Below, piece by piece: positions 36,712 to 47,895 of a stretch of DNA of 64,000 nt. The position numbers were made by a program, and so were the translations under genes. The number at the start of each line of letters is the position of its first letter. The first letter of the stretch is position 1. Below the pieces are notes generated by a model. That model worked only from the letters and a program-made list of their open reading frames with translations. It was not told the DNA's origin and searched no databases. The DNA comes from Saprospiraceae bacterium. Lineage in GTDB: Bacteria; Bacteroidota; Bacteroidia; Chitinophagales; Saprospiraceae. The stretch lies in the NCBI GenBank assembly GCA_016717655.1, contig JADKFC010000013.1, forward strand, positions 81,703-145,702, written 5' to 3'.

Positions 36712-39700
36712 ATGAGGAATTTAACCCTAATTTTCTGTTTTTTATCTGCCTTTTTTGTGGCCTTTGTAAGTCCTTTGTCGGGTCAAATGAAGGTTGGCAA
36801 TCAGGTTTTTTACGGAAATGAATGGATCAACCACGCCCAAACCTACCACAAATTAAAGGTAGGTCATGATGGTCTGCACAAAATAAACCATGCCCTGCTT
36901 TCCCAACTGGGACTCCTCCAGGGAGGATCGGCAGAAAGAATTGCCATCTTTAAAAACGGAAAACAGATTCCGCTGTATCTCACTTCTCCCAATCAACTGG
37001 GAGATCAGGATTTTATCTTGTTTTATGGCGAAAAAAACACCATTGAGCTAGACACCTTTTTATTTGCCAATTGGAAACAAGAACTCCTCAATCCTTTCGA
37101 TTCCTATTTTTCAGACAGCAGCGCTTATTATCTCACCTACCTGCCCACAGGACAAACAGGGTTGCGGTACGAGGTGTTGTCGCCCAACTACATAAACCAT
37201 GGTCTTCCATCTGAGTTGTACTACCTTCATACCGATGAGTATTGTTACCGCGATCGGTATTACAAGCCCAATACCTTTCACTCAAACGACCTGCAGTTTA
37301 GCAACATGGTGAGCTCAGAGGGGTTTTCCAAAGATTTTTCTTCGTTTACCAGTGTAGATTTTAATGTGTACGACGTCTATGTCAGTCCGGGAGTACCTGC
37401 CAAATTAGGAATGCACATTTCTACCAACCAAAATTTTTCCAATCAAAACCGAAAAAGCATTTCGCTGAATAATAATTTATTGGGCATCAATACAGAAAAA
37501 AGAAATGTAGTGGCACGGCCTGTTTTTGACATTGCCGGAAGTGACCTGAAAAACACCAACAACGTAACCATTACATCCCCCGATTTGGAATATTTTGGGC
37601 TGGCTGGTTTGAGCATTACCTACCCAAGGTCTTTTAATTTTAAACAAGTGCCATTTGCCCTGTATAGCGGTAGTGGTAAAAAATACGTTGAGTTGAGTGA
37701 ATTTGACTATGCGTATGAGGTTGTGCTGGACCCAAGTGCAGGAAAGGCATATAAATTAAATAAGTTAGGTGATAACAAGGCTGAATTGATTACTTCAGAC
37801 CAAGATTTCTTTGTGGTACTTGACAAAGAGGCCACCACCTTGACCACGGCCCAAACATTTACCTTTAGAGACATTACCCCACTCAATCCTGAATTTCTTA
37901 TCATCACTTCCACAAAATTGTACAATACCAAGGGAGGGCAGGTTGATGAGATCAACAATTACAAGCGCTACAAAGAAAGTGCCGAAGGTGGAAGCTATAA
38001 AACAGAAGTTGTTTTTGTGGATGAAATATACAATCAGTTTGGTTATGGTATTGAAAACCATGTCATGGCCTTTAAAAATTTCAGCCATTATGTAGAAAAA
38101 AACTGGCCTTCATTGGAATATGTATTATTGCTTGGCAAAGGTCTGGAGTATTTTAATACCCGCAACGAAGACCAGATCAACTCCCAATTATACAGCCATC
38201 ACTTCGTTCCAAGCTTTGGCTCACCACCTTCTGACGTGCTGCTTTTTTCAGATGGGATTTCGTTTGATGCCAAGTACAGCATAGGTCGCCTCGCTGCAAC
38301 CAACATGGAAGAGATTGGATTTTATCTTGAAAAATTAAAAACCCATGATGCGGCCATTAAGTCTAATGATACAGACTGGCTAAAGAAAATTTTACATTTA
38401 GGGGGAGGCGGAGAACTGGGAGAGCAAATTCAGATTAAAAGCAATCTCAATGTTATGAAAAAACTCATTGAGGGCGATATGTATGGAGGTACTGTTAGTT
38501 CATACTACAAGGACAACTCATCTTCCACTTCAATAGCAAACCTGCCAAAAATTACTGAAACCATCAATAATGGTGTTTCCATTCTTTGTTTCTTTGGACA
38601 CAGTTCAGTTGGTTTATTTGACTATACCCTGGATGATCCAAAAAATTACAATAATGCCGGTAAACTTCCTTTTTTACTTTCGCTAGGTTGTTATTCTGGC
38701 AATATCTGTTCTTCCAGCACCGGAATCAGTGAAAAATTTGTCTTGTCGCCCAATAAAGGAAGCATCGGCTTTGTTGCAGCTTCCGGCTCTGCCTATATCA
38801 ATACCCAGGGATCAATGGGTATAAATTTCTATACTGAGCTAACAGGTGCCTTTTACAATAAACCGGTAGGAAAAATTTACCGCAAATTAGCCTTGGATGC
38901 AGAAAATATTCTCAAAGGAGATTACACCTCTCAAAACAATGAAGGCTTTTCTACCATGTACCAGCAATTGATGCTACATGGCGATCCATCACTGATCATC
39001 CATGGCTTTGAAAAGCCCGATTTTAGCATTGCCGCCAATTCTGTTACCACCCTGCCCAATCCAGTGGTTGTTCAAAAAGACAGTCTGGAGCTTCTTTTCG
39101 ACGTTAAAAACAGCGGGAAATCAGTTGATGACAGCATCAATGTAGTGGTGCTCCACAAAGGACCCAACGATAAGGTGATTTCATCCAGAGTGCTTAGGAT
39201 TGCAACACCAAAATACAACAGTAATTTTCATTTAAAATTGAATGTACAGGGAGTAGATATTGTAGGCCTGAATAAAATTAAAATAACTGTTGATGAAGCA
39301 GGAGAAGTGGATGAACTGAAGGAAGACAACAATGAGTTTGAATACAACTTTTTGGTTTTGTCCAGCAAGATCAAAGCCAATCACCCCCACGAATTTGCCA
39401 TTGTAGACCAAAGTAAGCCTTTTACCCTGGTAGCCAATTCGATCAATAGCATAGCAGAACTCAAAGACTATATCATCCAAATAGATACCACTGAATCATT
39501 TAATAGTCCTTTGATGGTTGAGAGGATCTTTACTGATGCTCCGGGTTCAATTGAATGGCAGCCCGATTTTATTCCTGTCCACAATACCACTTATTACTGG
39601 AGGGTAGCAGAAAATAAAGACCTTGGCAACGGCCTGGATTGGTCGAGCAGCAGCTTTACCTATCTGATAGATGGAGGCGAGGGTTGGACCCAAAGACACT

Positions 39701-41629
39701 ACTACCAGTTTTTGAAAAACGAATATTTCCAGATGTCTGCCCAGCCCGCCAACCACTTTCAATTTGGGGGCATCAACTACCTGGTCAATGTAAAAAGTCA
39801 GCGGTACATTGATGACCTAAACATTCCTTATACAACCATTAATGGAGCTAAATGGGGATCGCTTACCCCCAACCAGGGCAATGCCAATCTTATGAATGTT
39901 ACTGTATGGACATCCAGGGGTCTTTGGAGAAACAATAGTACTACTGATTATGGTTCTTTGCCTTATTCCAAAAATATTTTTGCCTATGACATCAGTACCA
40001 AACAAGGAAGAAAAGGCATCAAAGAATTGCTCGATGCAGTGCCTGATTCTGCTTACGTGATGCTGTTTGTTTCGTTTACCAAAGTGCCCTCAGACTTTAA
40101 CTACCAGGAATGGGAAACCGATCTCAATACCCTTGGCTATAGTTTGTACAACACACTTGCTGATTGGGGAGCTACCCAGTTTATAGAATACAAAACTTCG
40201 GGACCCAAGCCCTATATTTTTGTCATGCAAAAAAATGTGGGTAAGATCCACGAAGAAATAGGTGAGACCACCTTTGATCAACTCAACTATTCAACAGTTG
40301 TGCCTGCCAGTGCCTATGAAGGCAAGATGTGGCAGACCATCGGACCCGTAATTGCCTGGGATGAGTTTGACTGGAATATTTATGAAACCACTCCTTTGAT
40401 AGCTCCTATCAAAGCTGCTGTAAACATATATACGATTGATAACAATGGAGTGGAAACTTTGCACCTGAGTGATGTTACCACCAAAACAGATTTGTCTGAC
40501 ATCAATGCCCTTACCCACCCCTATATCCGAATAGAATACAGCTCCTTGGACTGGGATGATTTTGAACCCGCTGATGTCTTACACTGGACGGTAAAATATA
40601 CCGGCTTGCCAGACTTGGTGCTGGAGGTAGACAATGATCCCTCAATACCGGATACTATTGACCAGGGCGAGCCGCTCAAGTTGAGCTCTTTGATCAAGTT
40701 AAAAGGACTGAATCAACTGGATAGTTGCAAAACTTCATTTAAACTGGTGAGCAGCAACAACACCAGTATAGGTGAAGATGTGGTGGTTCAGAATCTCAGC
40801 GCAAGTCAAGCCAAAGCAGTAGATTACACTTTTGAAACTTCTAAAATTAATGGCTTACACCAGATAGTGGTTTCGGTCAACGAAGAACAAAGACCACAGG
40901 AAAAATATTACACCAACAACTCCGGCATAAAAACCATTTTTATTAAACCGGATAAGATCAATCCTGCCATGGATGTAACCTTTGATGGCGTAAAAATCAT
41001 CAATGGCGATCTGGTATCACCAACACCTGACATTGTGATCCGCATCAATGACGAAAATAAATACCTCCATTTAGAATCCACTTCTTTGGCAAGAATTGAA
41101 TTGATAACCATGGCCACAGGCAATACAGAAGTGCTAAGTCCCGATGATTCAAGACTCAGCTTTGCCTTTGAGCACAAAACAGGAAAAAATGAAGCCCGTA
41201 TCACCTTCTCTCCAACCCTGGAAGATGGCGATTATACCCTGCTGGTTCAAACCCAGGATGAATCTGGTAATGTTTCGAAACAATATGTACACGGTAGAAT
41301 TTAGGGTTTCTGCAGAAAAGAAATTTTCCAATTTCTACAATTATCCCAACCCATTCTCTACCTCTACCCAGTTTATTTTTGAGTTTTCCGGAGGACTACC
41401 TGAAAACATGAAATTACAAATCATGACCTTGTCAGGAAAAGTAGTGAAGGAAGTAACAATGGATGAGCTGGGTCCTCTGCGTGTGGGCATCAACCGCACT
41501 CTTTACAGATGGGATGGTACCGATGATTTTGGAAATAAACTGGGCAATGGTGTTTATTTGATGAAAGCAATTGGTGACAGCGAGTTTTTTGACCCTATGA
41601 AAGGGGAAAGACTGGTTATTTTTCGATAA
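36712..41629 (+). CDS. C25-family peptidase, PorU2-like putative T9SS sortase (frameshift near 41285)
   Basis: About 1640 residues with a signal peptide (MRNLTLIFCFLSAFFV). The N-terminal domain (NEWINHAQTYHKLKV, then DFILFYGEKN) is typical of the PorU2 group. The gingipain-type C25 domain has the catalytic histidine in CFFGHSS (38599) and cysteine in SLGCYSGN (38689). Several Ig-like/CARDB-type segments follow. The frame stops at 41304; the next frame resumes YTVEFRVSAEKKF and encodes a T9SS-type C-terminal domain (YNYPNPFSTSTQFIF to ERLVIFR), ending at 41629. It may process or anchor T9SS cargo, or itself be surface cargo. Its 3' end overlaps a convergent gene by 14 bp. The split is probably a sequence error. 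Confidence 0.86.
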
Positions 41630-42572
41630 GGGCAGGCTCAGTTGAATGAGCATTTAACAGAAATTTTTTAACTGCCATCGGATGCGTTAGAAATAGAATG
41701 AGGGCTTTTAGCCTTAGTTTGATCCAAATTAAAAATGGTGACTGGTGGTAATCCATTTCAGCTGACAACTTATCTCTGATGATTTTTTGATTGCATGGCT
41801 TTGAGAAGGTTTGCCCAAGCATCAACAAAAACCATTTGTCAGTCAATCTTTTCTTGGAGGTTAATTTTTCTTCGTGGTTTTTTAGAATTCTATTATGGTC
41901 GTGGATTCTACGTTTGGCAACCGGCAACTTAATATCGCCACCCTCAATATGATGGGATGAAAGACAAAGTCTGCGGATAAAATCGGTATCCTGCATTTGG
42001 GGTAGCTGTTCATCAAATAAAATTTGCAGCGAATCTTTTTTTATGGTTAAGCCATTGAGGTGAAACCAGCCAAAGCCTTGTTGGCAAAGCAGCGCTTCAA
42101 ACATCTTAATACCTGACGATATTGGACTGGCAACAAAGGTAATCTCTCTATTACCTCTTGCCAGGTACAACTCCTGTCCTTGCTCTGTTTCAAAACTGGT
42201 GGCTATGGCTTCATAGATAAAATCTACATCTTCTTTTTGTTCAAAGATCTGGGTCGATAAGTCAAACCTGTTGGGCAGGTACCAATCATCGGCATCTAAA
42301 AATGCCACGTACGGACAGGATGCGATCCTGATTCCGAGATTTCTGGAAGCCCCTGCTCCTTTGTGGGCACTACCGGGGTGTTGAAGGATGATCACACGAT
42401 TGTGAATTTTACTCCATTGCATGGCCAGGTCACGCAGACTTGGGCTGTTTTCGTCCAAGACTATCACCACTTCCTTTACACAATCAAATTGTAAGGCAGA
42501 TACCACCGCATTTTCTACGAATTGGGTAGCCTGGTAAACAGGGATGATTACACTTACTTCAAACTGACTCAT
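41616..42572 (-). CDS. Family 2 glycosyltransferase
   Basis: A GT-A fold enzyme. The N-terminal core has VSVIIPVYQATQFVENAV, then ASRNLGIRIASCPYVAFLDADDWYLPNRF with the DADD metal-binding motif. The ATG at 42572 gives a 4-bp ATGA overlap with the upstream glycosyltransferase gene; an ATG four codons earlier is possible. The rest is helical with a basic hydrophobic C-terminal stretch, so it may sit on the membrane. The sugar is unknown. Confidence 0.9.
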   Translation of the reverse strand: MSQFEVSVIIPVYQATQFVENAVVSALQFDCVKEVVIVLDENSPSLRDLAMQWSKIHNRVIILQHPGSAHKGAGASRNLGIRIASCPYVAFLDADDWYLPNRFDLSTQIFEQKEDVDFIYEAIATSFETEQGQELYLARGNREITFVASPISSGIKMFEALLCQQGFGWFHLNGLTIKKDSLQILFDEQLPQMQDTDFIRRLCLSSHHIEGGDIKLPVAKRRIHDHNRILKNHEEKLTSKKRLTDKWFLLMLGQTFSKPCNQKIIRDKLSAEMDYHQSPFLIWIKLRLKALILFLTHPMAVKKFLLNAHSTEPALIEK

Positions 42573-43486
42573 CCCAGTGTACATCTTTTAAGTAAGAACG
42601 GCTTTTGTGTCAACAATTGCAAGAGCAGCCCTGATTTTATAATCTGTCTGCCAACCATCGATTTGGGGTAGCCCTTGATTACATACCAAAAATGCACATA
42701 TCGCAATACCAATGCACGGCAGGTTCGAGGTTCTAATTGATAATCACTGATATGATCGAGCCATTTCTGAATCAATTTCCATCGGTCGTTAAATTGCCTG
42801 TGGCCTTCGCTGGAGGTGATGTTTTGATCGTGCAACCGCCTGATAATTTTGATGTCCTCATCTTTTTCAGGAACCAACAGACACTTGTAACAAAGTTCGT
42901 AGATAAACTCTATATCACCTCCATACAAAAAACTTTCATCCAATAAGGCGGTTTGTTCAACGGCCGATTTTTTTACAAGCAGGGCTATGATGCTGAAAAA
43001 ATCTCCCCTTTCAGCCAAAATATGATACAACAGATCTTTTTGAGACAACTCTGATCCTGTATATCCTATGATATCCTGGTGTTGAAAAGCGGCGGGCCTG
43101 AAATCATCTTGCCATACATTTTGCACCCTGGTAAAACACCCGTGTACATCTGGTCTTTCGGCCAAAAGTTGTACAGCGTGGCTAAACCTACCTGGCAGAA
43201 AATAATCATCCGCATCCAAAAAACTGAGGTATTGACCCCTGGCCGTTCGGATTCCTATGTTACGACTGGCACCCGGACCCAGGTTCTGAGCATTGACTTT
43301 ATATACCAGCTTACTACTATTGCGTGCCATCAACTTTTGTACCACCTCTGCCGTAGCATCGGTAGAAGCATCATCAATAACAATAACTTCCAATACTTCT
43401 TCCTGTATCAGGGCTGAGTTGATGGCCTGCTCCACATAGGTGGCAGCATTGAAGGCAGGAATGATCACCGAAATCTTAGCCTCCAT
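42569..43486 (-). CDS. Family 2 glycosyltransferase
   Basis: A 305-residue GT2: ISVIIPAFNAATYVEQAI, VIVIDDASTDATAEVV, GASRNIGIRTARGQYLSFLDADDYFLPGRF. It closely resembles its downstream neighbour in layout (both have the LPxRF segment after DADD), suggesting an old duplication. It overlaps the genes on both sides. It probably takes part in surface-glycan synthesis. Confidence 0.9.
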   Translation of the reverse strand: MEAKISVIIPAFNAATYVEQAINSALIQEEVLEVIVIDDASTDATAEVVQKLMARNSSKLVYKVNAQNLGPGASRNIGIRTARGQYLSFLDADDYFLPGRFSHAVQLLAERPDVHGCFTRVQNVWQDDFRPAAFQHQDIIGYTGSELSQKDLLYHILAERGDFFSIIALLVKKSAVEQTALLDESFLYGGDIEFIYELCYKCLLVPEKDEDIKIIRRLHDQNITSSEGHRQFNDRWKLIQKWLDHISDYQLEPRTCRALVLRYVHFWYVIKGYPKSMVGRQIIKSGLLLQLLTQKPFLLKRCTLG

Positions 43487-44375
43487 TGGGGTGACTTATT
43501 TTTGACCACAAATAGCCCACTATCACCATGGGGTTGACAAAGGTATCGTAGATCAGATGATCAAAACTATAGCTGCGGTCTATTGCCCACCTTTTGGCAT
43601 TTCGAATCAGACTCACCGGCATCACCCACAAGAGGGATCTCCAAACTTGGTGGCTCCCCTGCACTCCATCGCGACCCTGGGCAAAGGCAGCGCGCACATG
43701 CCATCCAACATGGTACTTGTGTTCTCCTACCAGGTGGAGCATCAAAAAATGGGGGTTTAATCCCAACTTGTATCCCGCCTTTTGCAATCTATGCTGAAGT
43801 TCAGATTCTTCACCATAACCTATGGCTTGGGATCGCATTCCTAAATTAGATTTAAATCCTCCGTTGTCTAGCAAGTCCGATTTTTTAATGACCATAATTC
43901 CACCTGAAATGTGGTCTTGCCCTATAGGTCCTGTGGTGGTGGCTTGCATTTTTTTATTCCCATAGTTTTTGGGCAGCCAGTCTGGAGGAAGGGCTGCATG
44001 GTAGGCTTGATAACTGCCACCAAAAAAATCAAAATCGAATTGATAGATGGTTTCAAATAACTGATTGAAGGTGCTATCTATGACAAGGCCGTCATCATCG
44101 AGGTAAAACAGCCATGGTGCCCTGGCCACGTGTGCTCCTTTGTTTCGGGCATTTGACAAACCAGGTGTTGGCTCGGAAACATAGATAAGCTCAAAGGGGA
44201 CCAAGGCCATCTTTGATAGAACCATTTCTTTGGTTTGATCGGTAGAAGCGTTGTCAACCACTAATACTTCCAACTTTTCTGAGTGATTTTTGACATGCAA
44301 TACGAGCTGATCCAGGCATTTGCCGAGCAAGGCCGAACGATTGTAAGAACAGATGATGACACTCACTTCCAGCAT
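43476..44375 (-). CDS. Family 2 glycosyltransferase
   Basis: A 299-residue GT2: VSVIICSYNRSALLGKCLDQL, VVDNASTDQTKEMV, LSNARNKGAHVARAPWLFYLDDDGLV. The acceptor-side region has HISGGIMVIKKSDLLDNGGF and GYGEESELQHRLQKAGY, the ED-type catalytic region of rhamnosyl- and related GT2 enzymes. It overlaps the next gene by 11 bp. The substrate is unknown. Confidence 0.9.
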   Translation of the reverse strand: MLEVSVIICSYNRSALLGKCLDQLVLHVKNHSEKLEVLVVDNASTDQTKEMVLSKMALVPFELIYVSEPTPGLSNARNKGAHVARAPWLFYLDDDGLVIDSTFNQLFETIYQFDFDFFGGSYQAYHAALPPDWLPKNYGNKKMQATTTGPIGQDHISGGIMVIKKSDLLDNGGFKSNLGMRSQAIGYGEESELQHRLQKAGYKLGLNPHFLMLHLVGEHKYHVGWHVRAAFAQGRDGVQGSHQVWRSLLWVMPVSLIRNAKRWAIDRSYSFDHLIYDTFVNPMVIVGYLWSKISHPNGG

Positions 44376-44486
44376 CTCAAAAAAGGATCAAAGGTTTGGG
44401 GGTAAATATACATATGACCACCCGATTTATACGCTAATTGTAAGGTCTTGATGGATTTCATTTAAAACTTTCAGCTCCATTCCCGG

Positions 44487-45377
44487 CTATCCTCTTAAAT
44501 AGGCATAGATGAAGGATAGGTACTCTTTCCAGCAGGATGCCATCCAACCTGCTTTTAATGATTGGTTAAAAAGAGATCCTGCCAGTGCCTTGTTCTTGCC
44601 TTTGGCCGCCCGAATGGCATACATCAATCGTTTTTGGGCCATCAGTCTAATAAAGATTTTGGGGGCTACTAAGCCAGTCCATTCGCCGGAATGGTTTTGA
44701 TAGTAATCCTGGATGGCGGCCAGATTGGAATCACATTTCGCTTTCAAATCGCCGGCTTGCAGAGAGCCCATATTTTGGTGGTAGCGATAATGATAATAAT
44801 GGTTGGGCATCTGTACCAGTTGGCCGTCATATAAGATCCGCAGCAAATAATGGGTGTCTTCCCAATATTGAAATCGTTCGTCGAAGGCGAAGGATTGGGC
44901 TAGTTGAATAGGAATGCAACAGCTAACCACCCCGGTCATATTTTGTAGAACAAATTTTATAGCATTGTCATGCACTTCTTCCTGAAACATGGCTCCTGCC
45001 TTAACCTGGTGATCGGGTAAACAATGCAAAAGTCCGGTGCGAACCACACCATCTGTTGGAAAACCAATGCGCTGTAAGGTATCGTAAAATGCCTGTAAGA
45101 GGTCCGGGTGGTAGACATCATCATCATCCAGAAAACATAGATACGATCCTTTTGCCTTTTGAATTCCTAAGTTTCTGGCCGCACTTCTGTTGTGTGCCTT
45201 ACTTTCGTAAGTCCTTATTCTGGGATCAACAAACGTTGCACGTGCAAGAGTGTTTTCATCATTATAGATGACCAAAACCTCAAAATCTGGGTACGTCTGC
45301 TGCAATACGCTATCCACAGCCTCCAAAAGCAAATCCGGCCTCTCATGTGCAGGAATGATGACCGAAAAAAAAGGCAT
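44487..45377 (-). CDS. Family 2 glycosyltransferase
   Basis: A 296-residue GT2: FFSVIIPAHERPDLLLEAVDSVL, RSAARNLGIQKAKGSYLCFLDDDDVYHPDLL. It heads a row of four glycosyltransferase genes on the minus strand, separated from the next by 110 bp. All four probably modify the same or related surface glycans, perhaps the one exported by the ABC system 10 kb away; that link is inference. Confidence 0.9.
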   Translation of the reverse strand: MPFFSVIIPAHERPDLLLEAVDSVLQQTYPDFEVLVIYNDENTLARATFVDPRIRTYESKAHNRSAARNLGIQKAKGSYLCFLDDDDVYHPDLLQAFYDTLQRIGFPTDGVVRTGLLHCLPDHQVKAGAMFQEEVHDNAIKFVLQNMTGVVSCCIPIQLAQSFAFDERFQYWEDTHYLLRILYDGQLVQMPNHYYHYRYHQNMGSLQAGDLKAKCDSNLAAIQDYYQNHSGEWTGLVAPKIFIRLMAQKRLMYAIRAAKGKNKALAGSLFNQSLKAGWMASCWKEYLSFIYAYLRG

Positions 45378-45382
45378 ATCTG

Positions 45383-45748
45383 TTATTGCTTTGTCAGGGT
45401 AAATTCACATCCGGAGTCGAGTCCTAAAAAGCTGTTGGTGCGAGAGAGGTTAAGGGTGGTGCCTTCAAGACTTCCTTTGATTTCAATGCCAATGCCCAAA
45501 ACCAGCAGGCTGCCGTCAAGATCACATCCATCCACCTCAGCACTTTCGTCGTCGAAGGTAGAACCATTGATTAGTACTTTGTCATTACTGCCCTCATCTG
45601 TGATGGTTATTATAACTCCTTCTGTTATGGTACCATCGCAGTTTTCTGATCCCTTCCAGGTACCAATAAAGTCGGCTTTCTGGCAGTCATCCTTTTGGCA
45701 GGACAAAAAGCTCAGGCCAACTAGGGTGACAAGTAATATTTTTTTCAT
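45383..45748 (-). CDS. Small lipoprotein of unknown function
   Basis: A 121-residue protein with a lipoprotein signal (MKKILLVTLVGLSFLSC) and lipid-attachment cysteine 17. The mature part begins QKDD and then shows FIGTWKGSENCDGT, a lipocalin-like opening seen in small Bacteroidota lipoproteins. Four further cysteines (in DDCQKAD, ENCDGT, DGCDLDG and SGCEFTL) could form two disulfides. It is 5 bp upstream of the first glycosyltransferase gene. The function is unknown. Confidence 0.8.
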   Translation of the reverse strand: MKKILLVTLVGLSFLSCQKDDCQKADFIGTWKGSENCDGTITEGVIITITDEGSNDKVLINGSTFDDESAEVDGCDLDGSLLVLGIGIEIKGSLEGTTLNLSRTNSFLGLDSGCEFTLTKQ

Positions 45749-45816
45749 GCTAAAATGTTTTTGCTAAAGTACAAAAATGCCGACAATGAAACAATCAGTG
45801 TGGTATTTGAATTGGA

Positions 45817-46569
45817 TTACCACTCTACACCGGGATAACTTCTTTGCATGTATTGCATTGTAGCCAGGATGTATCCGAGGTGTTCCGAATGACTGCCGTT
45901 TTTACCTCCGGTTCTGCCAAACTGTTGATTGGGCCAGTCCAGGGTTGATTGGGCTACCACTTGTTTTAGGTCTGAAATGGCTTTATCCTTAAGTTTTGTC
46001 AAATCAGGACCGATACCTGCCTGCCACATGGCCACGTCGGCTTCCACCGGCTCGTAGGCTTCTCCAACAAATTTCACCATGTTGTGCAGAGCGTGTTGCA
46101 TTTTTTTATGGCTTTCATCGGTGCCGTCACCCAATCTAATCAGCCATTCAGAAGAATATTTCAGGTGATAACGGGCCTCTTTTAAGGTTTTTTCAGCAAT
46201 GGCTGCAAGAGCCGGATCAGCGCTGTTTTTCATTTCCATCAAAAAATGAAAATGAAAATGGTCAAAAATACATTGCCTAACGATGGTAAAAGCCCAGTCT
46301 TCATTGGGCTGTTCGACCAACAAAAGATTGTAAAACGCTTGTTCTTTTCTGAGGAAAGGATAGTCGTCTTCGGTTACCAATCCGCCTTCTTCTTTCGCCA
46401 AAAGTTGGTAGAGATACCTGGCCTCACCAATGAGATCGAGGGCAATGTTGGTAAGGGCAATGTCTTGTTCCAGTACGGGTCCATGGCCGCACCACTCTGA
46501 CAATCGTTGACCCAGGATCATGGCATTGTCTGCCCACTGCAATATAAATTTACGTCTGTGCTGGTCCAT
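45817..46569 (-). CDS. paaC: Phenylacetyl-CoA epoxidase structural subunit PaaC
   Basis: A 250-residue ferritin-like subunit. Segments such as ADNAMILGQRLSEWCGHGPVLEQDIALTNIALDLIGEARYLYQ and ARYHLKYSSEWLIRLGDGTDESH are typical of PaaC, which pairs with PaaA. Its ATG overlaps the paaB stop (TAATG). No paaD-like gene follows: the next gene is an unrelated lipoprotein. Confidence 0.95.
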   Translation of the reverse strand: MDQHRRKFILQWADNAMILGQRLSEWCGHGPVLEQDIALTNIALDLIGEARYLYQLLAKEEGGLVTEDDYPFLRKEQAFYNLLLVEQPNEDWAFTIVRQCIFDHFHFHFLMEMKNSADPALAAIAEKTLKEARYHLKYSSEWLIRLGDGTDESHKKMQHALHNMVKFVGEAYEPVEADVAMWQAGIGPDLTKLKDKAISDLKQVVAQSTLDWPNQQFGRTGGKNGSHSEHLGYILATMQYMQRSYPGVEW

Positions 46570-46853
46570 TACATGTGTTTGACTTCGTCCGGAACATCAT
46601 AAAATGTAGGATGGCGGTATATTTTATCCGCAGCCGGTTCAAATAAAAATGAGGCATCGCCCGGATCAGAAGCCCGGATGTCGGCAGCCTTTACAACCCA
46701 AATGCTAACGCCTTCGCTTCTTCGGGTATAAACATCTCTGGCATTTTCCAAGGCCATATCTGCGTCCGATGCATGCAAGCTTCCCACGTGCTTGTGAGAA
46801 AGACCATTTTTTGATCGGATAAATACTTCATACAAGGGCCAGTTATTATTCAT
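46569..46853 (-). CDS. paaB: Phenylacetyl-CoA epoxidase subunit PaaB
   Basis: A 94-residue PaaB: NNNWPLYEVFIRSKNGLSHKHVGSLHASDADMALENARDVYTRR and GVSIWVVKA. PaaB helps assemble the epoxidase heteromer. The ATG at 46853 is 1 bp after the paaA stop; a longer in-frame start would overlap paaA and add residues without family support. Confidence 0.95.
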   Translation of the reverse strand: MNNNWPLYEVFIRSKNGLSHKHVGSLHASDADMALENARDVYTRRSEGVSIWVVKAADIRASDPGDASFLFEPAADKIYRHPTFYDVPDEVKHM

Positions 46854-46854
46854 G

Positions 46855-47808
46855 TCAGGCTGTTTTTGAAATGTTATGAATTTGTGCTTGTTTTTGGGCA
46901 TAAGCCGCGGCAGCCTCTCTTACCCAGCTGCCATTTTCGTGGGCCTTAACCCTGGCATTCAATCTTTCTTCATTGCAGGGGCCATTGCCTTTGACAACGT
47001 TCCAAAACTCATCCCAGTCGATGGGTCCAAAGTCATAGCCTTTTTTTGCTTCGTTGTATTTTAACATTGGATCCGGAACAGTAAGACCCAGCAGATCGGC
47101 CTGGGGTATGGTCATGTCTACAAATCGCTGCCTCAACTCATCATTGGAAAATCTTTTAATTTTCCATCGGATCGACATTTCTGAGTGGGTAGAATCGCTG
47201 TCATTGGGACCAAACATCATCAATGATGGCCACCACCATCGGTTTAAAGCATCCTGGGCCATGGCTTTTTGTTCGGCACTTCCTTTGGCAAGAACCGTCA
47301 TGATTTCATAGCCTTGGCGTTGGTGAAAAGATTCTTCTTTACAAACCCTGACCATGGCTCTTGCATAGGGGCCATATGAGCATCGGCAAAGCGGAACCTG
47401 GTTCATGATGGCAGCGCCATCCACCAGCCAGCCAATGGCTCCCATATCTGCCCAGGTAAGGGTCGGATAGTTGAATATACTCGAGTATTTGGCCTTTCCG
47501 GTATGGAGTTGTTCGAGCAGGGTCTCCCTGTCAATGCCCAGGGTTTCGCAGGCTGAATAGAGGTACAAGCCATGGCCTGCCTCATCCTGAACCTTGGCCA
47601 GCAGAGCTAATTTTCTTTTCAGACTTGGTGCCCTGGTAATCCAATTGCCTTCCGGCAACATACCCACAATTTCTGAATGCGCGTGTTGTGAAATTTGCCT
47701 GATCAACGTCTTGCGATACTCTTCCGGCATCCAATCTTTGGGCTCAATTTTATCTTCTGCATCAATTACCTGCAGAAATTTCTCTTCTAATGACGATACC
47801 TGTGTCAT
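46855..47808 (-). CDS. paaA: Phenylacetyl-CoA epoxidase catalytic subunit PaaA
   Basis: A 317-residue di-iron oxygenase subunit that inserts one oxygen atom across the aromatic ring of phenylacetyl-CoA. Di-iron ligand motifs are QDEAGHGLYLYSACE and KEESFHQRQGYE; the region WWWPSLMMFGPNDSDSTHSE is typical of PaaA. It is the first gene of paaABC, behind a TAnnTTTG element and the dyad at 47845. Electrons would come from PaaE, encoded at 19894. Confidence 0.96.
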   Translation of the reverse strand: MTQVSSLEEKFLQVIDAEDKIEPKDWMPEEYRKTLIRQISQHAHSEIVGMLPEGNWITRAPSLKRKLALLAKVQDEAGHGLYLYSACETLGIDRETLLEQLHTGKAKYSSIFNYPTLTWADMGAIGWLVDGAAIMNQVPLCRCSYGPYARAMVRVCKEESFHQRQGYEIMTVLAKGSAEQKAMAQDALNRWWWPSLMMFGPNDSDSTHSEMSIRWKIKRFSNDELRQRFVDMTIPQADLLGLTVPDPMLKYNEAKKGYDFGPIDWDEFWNVVKGNGPCNEERLNARVKAHENGSWVREAAAAYAQKQAQIHNISKTA

Positions 47809-47827
47809 GATTCTCTGAATTGTATTG

Positions 47828-47858
47828 CAAATTTAACCAAAAACCGAACATTTGTTCG
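47828..47858 (-). promoter_or_regulatory. paaA promoter with overlapping dyad operator candidate
   Basis: On the minus strand TAAATTTG (47828-47835) lies 19 bp before the paaA ATG. A 14-bp dyad CGAACATTTGTTCG (47845-47858), with 12 of 14 bases symmetric, covers the spacer/-33 side of the promoter, a good place for a repressor. It shares CGAACATT with the dyad at paaE, next to a TetR regulator gene. Confidence 0.6.
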
Positions 47859-47895
47859 CCTCCTCTACTGCGAGTTTTGGGTTTTGGCCTAAAAT

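Noticed and set aside
41616..45377. Complete capsule or O-antigen gene cluster
   Set aside because: There are only four GT2 genes, without polymerase, flippase, initiating transferase or nucleotide-sugar genes; the ABC exporter is 10 kb away on the other strand.
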